From the NCBI GenBank assembly GCA_965275915.1, contig CBDHYI010000008.1, forward strand, positions 868,001-932,000: 64,000 nucleotides of DNA, written 5' to 3'. The position numbers and the translations under genes are program-made. Below are positions 58,081 to 64,000 of the stretch, one piece after another. The notes below the pieces were generated by a model that did not search any database, was not told the origin of the DNA, and saw only the letters and a program-made list of their open reading frames with translations. Numbering within the stretch: the stretch's first letter is position 1; the number at the start of each line of letters is the position of its first letter. This DNA comes from JBDWFY01 sp965275915 (GTDB taxonomy: Bacteria > Pseudomonadota > Alphaproteobacteria > Rhizobiales > Stappiaceae).

Positions 58081-58971
58081 TCAAACGATCTGCCCGTCGA
58101 GTTTGCGCAGCCTGTCGCGCAGAAAACGGATAAAGCCCGTTACCTTCGGCGGTGGTCGGTTCGCGAATTGATGGACGGAGTAAATCGGTGTTGAGGTCAA
58201 CGGGAAGAGGCAAACGAGCGTATCATGCCCTTCTGATGATACCACGGCAAAATCAGGCAATCGGGCGATTCCGGCACCTTCCAGTGTCAGTTGGAGCACG
58301 TCCTTGGCGCTGTTGCAGCGGAACCGCGGGGTGACGCGAAGCATACGGTTCCCGGGGCCCCGGTAGGTGACAGGCATCCCCTGCCATTCATTTGCAATAT
58401 GGTCGTGGCCGCCAAGTTGTTCAAAGTCAATGCGCCGAACGCTTTTCCTTTCAAGATACTCCGTGTTTGCAAATAGGCTTTCTTTGAGTGTGCCGACTTT
58501 CGACAGCCGGGCGGTTTGCTGCTGCGGCTGACCAACTCTGATTGCCAGGTCGATTTGCCGTTCAATAAGGTCAACCGGCGCGTCTTCGGCTATCAGGCGG
58601 AAGGACAGATCCGGATTTTGGCGGGCAAACTCGGCTATACAGGGTGATATCACCAACGCACATAGAATATGCGGTGCCGTGATGCTCAGCGTGCCTTTGG
58701 GCTCTGCATCCTTTAAGGCGATGTCGGCTCTGGCTGTCTCATAAATGTGCTTGATCTCCCGGCAGTGCGCCAGCAACTGAGCCCCATTCTCTGTAAGGGA
58801 GAGCGAGCGGGTGCTTCGGTGCAGCAGCCGGCAGCCGACGTCCTGCTCAAGGCGCGCAACCGCCTGGCTGAGAGCTGATTTGGTCCGGCCAAGCCTCTCG
58901 GCGGCAGCTGTAAAGCTGCGGGCATCAACGACGTCAAGGAAAGCCAGCATGTCTGATGGATCTGGTCGCAT
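58081..58971 (-). CDS. LysR-family transcriptional regulator
   Basis: 296 residues. HTH: MLAFLDVVDARSFTAAAERLGRTKSALSQAVARLEQDVGCRLLHRSTRSLSLTENG, then the substrate-binding domain. It is divergent from the small NTF2-like gene at 59085 (114 bp apart), which it probably regulates together with the P450 further on. LysR regulators usually bind T-N11-A sites in the shared promoter; I see none with confidence. Confidence 0.93.
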   Translation of the reverse strand: MRPDPSDMLAFLDVVDARSFTAAAERLGRTKSALSQAVARLEQDVGCRLLHRSTRSLSLTENGAQLLAHCREIKHIYETARADIALKDAEPKGTLSITAPHILCALVISPCIAEFARQNPDLSFRLIAEDAPVDLIERQIDLAIRVGQPQQQTARLSKVGTLKESLFANTEYLERKSVRRIDFEQLGGHDHIANEWQGMPVTYRGPGNRMLRVTPRFRCNSAKDVLQLTLEGAGIARLPDFAVVSSEGHDTLVCLFPLTSTPIYSVHQFANRPPPKVTGFIRFLRDRLRKLDGQIV

Positions 58972-59084
58972 TGTGTAATTTTTCTAAACAGTCTTTATGA
59001 ATAATAGCTATTTATCATACGGGGCATGAGGGGCCAAATTCTCCTTCGTCAGGTTTGAAAAAAATCCTAACTCTGGAGAGAAAA

Positions 59085-59450
59085 ATGCAAAACACGATCG
59101 AAGATGCCGTCAAATCAGCCAGCAATAAATGGCAGGCCGCATTCAATGCCGGTGACGGTGAGGCCTGTGCCGCCTGTTATGAAGAAGATGCGCTGATGGT
59201 CGCCAAGCCGTTCGGCTCTTTTCGGGGGCGCACCGAAATTGCTGCGTTCTGGAACAGGATTATAGCCGATGGCTTTACCGATGTTGCCTATGTCGATCCG
59301 ACAATCGAAAAGGTGGACGAGCAATCGGCGGTTCTGATCTCAGGCTGGACCATGAACAGAGCAAAAGGCGTGATCACGAAAGAACTCTGGGTGCTTCAGA
59401 CCGATGGCGAGGCGCGTTTGCGGGAGGATCACTTCGAGGCACAGGGCTAG
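59085..59450 (+). CDS. SnoaL/DUF4440-type NTF2-fold protein
   Basis: 121 residues from ATG 59085 with TGGAGAGAAAA just ahead. NTF2 fold: DAVKSASNKWQAAFNAGDGEACAACYEEDALMVAKPFGSFRGRTEIAAFWNRII, then VLISGWTMNRAKGVITKELWVLQ. DUF4440/YybH-like members act as ketosteroid isomerases or stress proteins. It is the likely target of the divergent LysR gene and lies 107 bp upstream of a P450, possibly in the same transcript. Confidence 0.88.
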   Translation: MQNTIEDAVKSASNKWQAAFNAGDGEACAACYEEDALMVAKPFGSFRGRTEIAAFWNRIIADGFTDVAYVDPTIEKVDEQSAVLISGWTMNRAKGVITKELWVLQTDGEARLREDHFEAQG

Positions 59451-59556
59451 GGTATGGTCCCAAATCAATGTGCAAGACTTTGCGGAAATCGCCTGCTACA
59501 TTTCGTTTCCATTGCTGTCCGGTTCATTTGCCGAAAGCGCGTATTGGAACCGAATA

Positions 59557-60786
59557 ATGCCTCAATCAACTGACGCAAAACGTCTTTTTGGCTCTGACAT
59601 GATTGAGGATCCGTTCTCGGTCTATCGAACCATGCGGGAGAGGGAACCGGTCTGCTGGGATGAGACGCTCAAGGCCTGGGTCGTGACCCGCTATAGCGAT
59701 GTCAGCAAGGTACTGAAGGATCGGCGGCTGTCATCGGATCGGGTGAGCCCGGCGCGCAAGCGTTACAAGGCAAAGTACCGGAAGACGTTTGATCTGTTTT
59801 CCCGCCTCATGCTTCAGAGCGACGATCCGATGCACAAACGGATCCGCGATCTGGTGCATTCCGCTTTCGCCCGCACCGCGGTTGAAGCGTTTGAAGAACA
59901 GATAAGGCATCTCTGCCGCGATTTGCTTGTTTCGGGCAAAAAAGACGGTGAGATGGAGTTCATCGCCGAGTTCGCAGCGCCTCTGCCGATCCTTGTGATT
60001 TCGAAAATTGTCGGCATTCCGGTCGAAGAACGGGCGCAGATCAAAGTATGGTGCGATGCTTTTTCGACGATTGCACTGAATTTCTATGTGTACCTCTCCG
60101 ATGAGCAACTGGATGAATGCGGCGCAAAAGTCGAGGCGTTTCATGCCTATCTTGAGGATAAGATCGAGGCCAACTGGCGCAATCCGAGCAACGATCTCAT
60201 GAGTTCCCTGGTGATCGCGGCCGACCGCGATCATGCGCTTGATCTGGACGAACTGATCGCCAACTGCATGCTGCTGCTCAATGCAGGCAATGAAACCACC
60301 ACATGTCTTTTGGGAAATGGACTTGATCTTCTCCTGCGTCATCCGGACCAGATGGCGCTCCTCAAACAAGATCAAAGCCGCATTCCCGGTGCGATTGAAG
60401 AAATCCTTCGGCTTGAAGGACCGGTTCAGTTTCTGGGCCGTATTGCGTTGGAGGATGCCATGCTGGGCGAAAAACGGATCCGCGCCGGTGACATGGTGAT
60501 CCCCGTTCTGGCTGCGGCCAATCGTGATCCGGACGTCTTTGAAGATCCGGACAGATTTGACGTCCTGCGGCCGCATATTCATCAGCTAGGTTTCGGGACC
60601 GGCCCTCATCTTTGCGCCGGCATCCAACTGGCCCGGTTCGAGGCAAAAGTTGCGTTCGAAACGTTGTTGGCCGATCTTGAGTCCATTGCGCTGCTGCCGC
60701 ACAAGACAACGCACAATGAGAATTTCAACATGCGCTGTCTTAACGCCTTGCCGATAAGGATAAAGCCAAAACGGTTAGCCGGATAA
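59557..60786 (+). CDS. Cytochrome P450 with canonical I-helix
   Basis: 409 residues from ATG 59557. I-helix LLNAGNETTTCLL with acid-alcohol pair intact; K-helix EILRLEGPV; heme loop LGFGTGPHLCAGIQLAR with the thiolate Cys. So, unlike the first P450 in this window, it has all residues for normal oxygen activation. No ferredoxin gene nearby. It probably acts in catabolism or natural product oxidation and is likely controlled together with the NTF2-like gene upstream. An upstream frame to 59404 has no ribosome site. Confidence 0.92.
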   Translation: MPQSTDAKRLFGSDMIEDPFSVYRTMREREPVCWDETLKAWVVTRYSDVSKVLKDRRLSSDRVSPARKRYKAKYRKTFDLFSRLMLQSDDPMHKRIRDLVHSAFARTAVEAFEEQIRHLCRDLLVSGKKDGEMEFIAEFAAPLPILVISKIVGIPVEERAQIKVWCDAFSTIALNFYVYLSDEQLDECGAKVEAFHAYLEDKIEANWRNPSNDLMSSLVIAADRDHALDLDELIANCMLLLNAGNETTTCLLGNGLDLLLRHPDQMALLKQDQSRIPGAIEEILRLEGPVQFLGRIALEDAMLGEKRIRAGDMVIPVLAAANRDPDVFEDPDRFDVLRPHIHQLGFGTGPHLCAGIQLARFEAKVAFETLLADLESIALLPHKTTHNENFNMRCLNALPIRIKPKRLAG

Positions 60787-60797
60787 TCGATTTTCAA

Positions 60798-62564
60798 TCA
60801 TGCCGCCCGGACAGTTTTTATGAAATTCGCGATTTCGGATTTCAGGGTCTCGGCCTGACTGTTGAGCTCTCCGGAGGCGGCCAGAACCTGCGACGACGCG
60901 GCTCCCGCTTCCTGAGACGCCTCCGTAACGCCGCCGATATTGCGCGACACATCCTTGGTGCCGGTGGCGGCTTCCTGAACGTTGCGGGCAATTTCCTGTG
61001 TTGCCGCGCCCTGTTCTTCCATCGCCGCGGCAATGGTGGTCGACGTTTCGTTGAGTTTCTGGATGATGCCGGAAAACGCGGAGATGGACTCCACGGCACC
61101 ATGGGTTGCAGCCTGAATTTCACCGATCTGACCGGAAATCTGATCTGTGGCCCTGGAGGTCTCGGTGGCAAGCGCCTTGACTTCGGCGGCGACCACCGCA
61201 AAACCTTTGCCGGCTTCCCCGGCCCGTGCCGATTCAATGGTAGCGTTCAGAGCTAGAAGGTTGGTCTGGGCGGCAATATCAGAAATCATAGCCACGAACT
61301 CGCCGATCTGATCGGCGGTTTCGGCCAGGCTGGCAATCTGCGTGCTGGTTTTGCCGACCTGTTCCACTGCTTCCTGCGAAACCGTGCGTGTTTGCGCAAT
61401 CTGCTCGCTGATTTCCATGATCGAGTTTGACATTTCCTCGGAGGCGGCTGCGACGGTCTGGACGTTTGTGGACGCTTGCTGGGCCGCCGCAGCGACAGCA
61501 GTTGCCTGACTGCTCGTCTGCTGGGAGATCGCTGCCATTGATTGCGCCGAAGATGTCAGTTGGCTCGCTGTCGCCGATACTGTGCCGGCGACATTGCCGA
61601 CACTTTCATCCAGAGTGTCCGCCATCTCGTGCAGTACGCGTCGGCGCTCCTCTTCGGCACGCTGCTTCTCAAGCGCCTGCGCTGCCTCCAGTTCCTTGGT
61701 TCGGATCACCGTTTCCTTGAATGTGTCGTACGCCCTGGCGACTGCGCCGATCTCGTCCCGGCTGTTTACGCTCAGATCGAACCCGGTATCTCCCTCCCTC
61801 AGTGCGTCAAGACCCAGGACGATGCGGCCCAGCGGTCGGGTAAGCGTTATCCGGACAAACAAAACGGAAAGCGCGGCCCCCGTTATCAGAGCCACGACAG
61901 CAACCGCGATCAGAAGTTTGAGGGCGCTCTTTTCATGCGCTTCGGCTGACTGGGTGGCATGAGCCGTCATGCCGCCGATGCTTACCATCATTTCTTCGAG
62001 CGCATGATTGATGTGTTCTTCTTCCTGCTCGATCATTTTGAGAAGGTCACGGGATGTGTGCTCATTGCCGGCCAGAATGTCCTGAAAGATCTCCTCGGCA
62101 TGTTGGTCGAACTCTTTGTGCTGAACTGCCAGTTCCTCCAATTTCCCTTCTGCTTGCACAAAGACCGCGTGTTCTTCCTGAGAAAGACCGGACTGGAGCC
62201 CTTTGGCAACTGTTTCCCGGGCCTGCGCGATTTCCAGGTCGACAAGAGAGGCCAGTTCGGAAAACCGCTGTATTTCTTTGTCCAGACCGCTGCTGGTATC
62301 GCTGAGGCTTATGTCTGCGGCGCGCAAGGCCCGTTCAAGATGGATGGATTGCTGGAGTTGGTGGGCCGTCACCTGGGAAATACTGTTGCTGAGGGGAATG
62401 TCATGTTCGGCAATGCCGACAATTTCCTGTCCGATCAGGTTCATTTGCCAGATTGCAATTCCCGTAGACAGCACCAGCAGGGAAAGACAGAGCCCGACAA
62501 TGGAGTAAATTTTGCCGCCAACACCAAATGCCGGTAACCGACCAGCCAACTTGAAAGTTTTCAT
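60798..62564 (-). CDS. Methyl-accepting chemotaxis protein
   Basis: 588 residues from ATG 62564, GAGGGGAAGA ahead. Helix near residues 10-37 (GKIYSIVGLCLSLLVLSTGIAI), a periplasmic or membrane-proximal helical sensing part starting IVGIAEHDIPLSNSISQVTAHQLQ, a second membrane segment (LKLLIAVAVVALITGAALSVLFV), HAMP (VLGLDALREGDTGFDLSVNSRDEIGAVARAYDTFKET), and the signalling domain with QTNLLALNATIESARAGEAGKGFAVVAAEVKALA. Ends FIKTVRAA. No pentapeptide for CheR is evident. It is paired with a second, similar receptor just upstream (62907 on). Confidence 0.93.
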   Translation of the reverse strand: MKTFKLAGRLPAFGVGGKIYSIVGLCLSLLVLSTGIAIWQMNLIGQEIVGIAEHDIPLSNSISQVTAHQLQQSIHLERALRAADISLSDTSSGLDKEIQRFSELASLVDLEIAQARETVAKGLQSGLSQEEHAVFVQAEGKLEELAVQHKEFDQHAEEIFQDILAGNEHTSRDLLKMIEQEEEHINHALEEMMVSIGGMTAHATQSAEAHEKSALKLLIAVAVVALITGAALSVLFVRITLTRPLGRIVLGLDALREGDTGFDLSVNSRDEIGAVARAYDTFKETVIRTKELEAAQALEKQRAEEERRRVLHEMADTLDESVGNVAGTVSATASQLTSSAQSMAAISQQTSSQATAVAAAAQQASTNVQTVAAASEEMSNSIMEISEQIAQTRTVSQEAVEQVGKTSTQIASLAETADQIGEFVAMISDIAAQTNLLALNATIESARAGEAGKGFAVVAAEVKALATETSRATDQISGQIGEIQAATHGAVESISAFSGIIQKLNETSTTIAAAMEEQGAATQEIARNVQEAATGTKDVSRNIGGVTEASQEAGAASSQVLAASGELNSQAETLKSEIANFIKTVRAA

Positions 62565-62642
62565 TCTTCCCCTCGAATGATGGAACATATGAGGATACGT
62601 TCTGGTCCGCATAGATTGCGCTTCAAGGAGGGAATTCTGAAA

Positions 62643-62662
62643 TTTTCCGTATCTACGGAAAA
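62643..62662. promoter_or_regulatory. Perfect dyad upstream of chemoreceptor gene
   Basis: TTTTCCGTA-TC-TACGGAAAA: nine-base arms, perfect, about 80 bases before the receptor ATG. On the minus strand, TATAAT (near 62720) could be a -10 box upstream of it, so the dyad would be in the leader. An operator or leader hairpin; binding protein unknown. Confidence 0.5.
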
Positions 62663-62823
62663 CTTGAACTTGTCCCCTCAACCCAAGCTATATGTGCAAT
62701 TGCTAAACAGTGTATTATACTAGTATTTCTACTTAAAGATGTGCCGGAACAGGAAGAGGTGATCGCAGTTCCCGGTTGTTCGGAGGTGGTCTGCGTTCTT
62801 TCCCGGTTCTTTTTGAGCAGTCC

Positions 62824-62859
62824 AAAAAAGACGCAGCCGGTGCGGGGGCACCGGCTGCG
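62824..62859 (-). terminator. Strong terminator for the second chemoreceptor gene
   Basis: On the minus strand, CGCAGCCGGTGC-CCCC-GCACCGGCTGCG (12-base perfect stem, four-base loop) is followed by TCTTTTTT. It lies 48 bases beyond the stop codon of the gene at 62907. Confidence 0.92.
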
Positions 62860-62906
62860 GGTTCAAGTGGCTCTGTCGCAGGAGTCGGGGGAGGACGTCC
62901 CGGATA

Positions 62907-64000
62907 TCAGGCGCTTCTTACCGTCTGGATGAAACGCGCCACTTCAGATTTCAGGGTTTGTGTTTGCGTGCTCAACTCGGTCGATGCCGACAGCACCTGG
63001 CTTGATGCCGCGCCGGCTTCCTGCGAAGCCTGCGTGACACCGTTGATGTTGCGGGAAACCTCTTCGGTTCCCGTTGCCGCCTCCTGGACATTGCGGGCGA
63101 TTTCCTGCGTTGCGGAGCCTTGCTCATCCATTGAGCTTGCGATCGCCGTGGATGTTTCACTGAGCACCTGCATCACTTTACTGATCTCGCTCATCGAGGT
63201 GACGGCCAACTGTGTTGCGTTCTGGATTTCATTGATCTGGCTGGAAATCTGATCCGTGGCGTTGGACGTCTGTCCGGCCAGTGCCTTGACTTCGCTCGCC
63301 ACCACCGCAAACCCCTTGCCCGCCTCGCCGGCCCGCGCTGACTCGATCGTGGCATTCAGCGCCAGAAGATTGGTCTGGGCGGCAATATCGGAGATCATTG
63401 CGACAACCTCTCCGATCTTATCAGCCGTCTGGTCGAGAACGGCGATCTGCTCGCTTGTCTGTTCGACCCTTTGAACGGCTTCACGGGAGACTTCGTTAGC
63501 CTGTGAGACCTGATTGTTGATCTCAGAAATGGAGTTTGACATCTGTTCCGACGCTGCGGCCACCGTCTGCACGTTGCTGGTGGCTTCTTCCGACGCCGCC
63601 GCAACAGCGGTCGCCTGACTGCTGGTTTCTTCTGAGATTGCGGCCATGGATCGAGCTGAAGCTGAGAGTTGATCTGCAGTTGAGGAAACAGTTTCAATGA
63701 CATTGCCGACCGTCTCATCGAGCGCCTCGGCCATTTCATTGAGCGCCTGGCGGCGGGCCTCTTCCTGTTTTGCTTTTTGCTCAGCCTGTGCGGCTTCAAG
63801 CTGCTTGGCTTTCTCGACCGTAACCTTAAATTCCTCGTAGGCCTTTGCTACGGCGCCGATCTCATCGTCGCTTTTGACCGTCAGCTCAATACTGCTGTCT
63901 CCGTCAGCCAGTGCGTTCAAGCCGCCGACAACTTCCGTCAGAGGACGGGTGATGGCGTTGCGGACCATGATGAATGACAGAGCGGCACCGGCGAAAAGGG
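62907..64000 (-). CDS. Methyl-accepting chemotaxis protein, 5' end missing
   Basis: The frame is open to the window edge. Visible: the end of a membrane segment (LFAGAALSFIMVRNAITRPL), HAMP (VVGGLNALADGDSSIELTV...), and the signalling domain with QTNLLALNATIESARAGEAG and VASEVKALAGQTSNATDQIS; ends FIQTVRSA. At least 364 residues are visible. It is closely similar to the receptor at 60798, so the pair arose by duplication. A strong terminator follows. Confidence 0.93.
   Translation of the reverse strand, partial: LFAGAALSFIMVRNAITRPLTEVVGGLNALADGDSSIELTVKSDDEIGAVAKAYEEFKVTVEKAKQLEAAQAEQKAKQEEARRQALNEMAEALDETVGNVIETVSSTADQLSASARSMAAISEETSSQATAVAAASEEATSNVQTVAAASEQMSNSISEINNQVSQANEVSREAVQRVEQTSEQIAVLDQTADKIGEVVAMISDIAAQTNLLALNATIESARAGEAGKGFAVVASEVKALAGQTSNATDQISSQINEIQNATQLAVTSMSEISKVMQVLSETSTAIASSMDEQGSATQEIARNVQEAATGTEEVSRNINGVTQASQEAGAASSQVLSASTELSTQTQTLKSEVARFIQTVRSA

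Noticed and set aside
1..64000. CRISPR arrays, phage genes, plasmid origins or full transposases
   Set aside because: No repeat-spacer array, integrase, terminase, Rep gene or transposase was recognised in any frame.

Overview
The window looks like chromosomal DNA from a moderately GC-rich, free-living alphaproteobacterium, most likely a marine or soil member of the Hyphomicrobiales or Rhodobacterales. This is inferred from gene content: TAXI-type TRAP binding protein, DUF2161 nuclease-fold protein, GFA proteins, arginase plus ornithine cyclodeaminase under a divergent Lrp regulator, chemoreceptors with alphaproteobacterial-style tails, and short palindromic repeats between genes. No rRNA, tRNA, CRISPR array or intact insertion sequence was seen. 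Both ends cut genes: an MFS transporter at the left and a chemoreceptor at the right.

Layout. 1-5.3 kb, minus strand: MFS pump, a Tat-exported protein resembling the catalytic core of alanyl-tRNA synthetase, uronate isomerase uxaC, a HAD phosphatase and a DM13 protein. 5.5-12.5 kb: a P450, two palindromic elements, then an operon-like run (RraA-like protein, ABC-2 exporter ATPase and two permeases, ureidoglycine aminohydrolase-like bicupin, ureidoglycolate lyase) facing an M19 dipeptidase. 12.7-18.9 kb: alpha/beta hydrolase plus AGE-family isomerase, two small lipoproteins, a Tat-exported cyclase-family hydrolase, a PhyH-type dioxygenase and a frame-disrupted EamA transporter. 19-24.8 kb: secreted and membrane proteins, including a LysM/solute-binding protein, a DUF2975-HTH pair and a nucleotidyl-cyclase-like protein. 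24.8-26.3 kb: a 299-bp MITE-like element and an RcnR/RcnA-like nickel/cobalt efflux pair. 26.5-39.2 kb: mixed metabolic genes (FGGY kinase, TAXI protein, racemase-like pseudoenzyme, aminotransferase, PRTase, esterase, LysE exporter). 39.4-43.1 kb: exosortase with an EpsI-like C-terminal part, overlapping a VIT-vWA surface protein that carries a PEP-type sorting signal. 43.2-50.3 kb: rsgA, regulators, a cytochrome pseudogene and an arginine catabolic pair. 50.5-55.7 kb: MFS pump coupled to an unknown protein, and a TlpA/OmpA-like exported pair. 56.2-64 kb: His-rich secreted protein, SnoaL-like proteins, glycerophosphodiesterase, LysR, a second P450 and two chemoreceptors.

Strongest candidates for something new: the exported AlaRS-core protein (1519-2397); the exosortase/VIT-vWA two-gene sorting unit (39370-43106); the MITE-like element sitting in a CTAG that appears to have been the shared stop codon of two convergent genes (24775-25079); and an EamA gene whose two halves are joined only by a canonical A AAA AAC slippery site (18150-18158). 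Gene remnants (MCP tail, EAL-like tail, cytochrome with an internal deletion) show ongoing decay. All functions are assigned by reading motifs; no database search was run.
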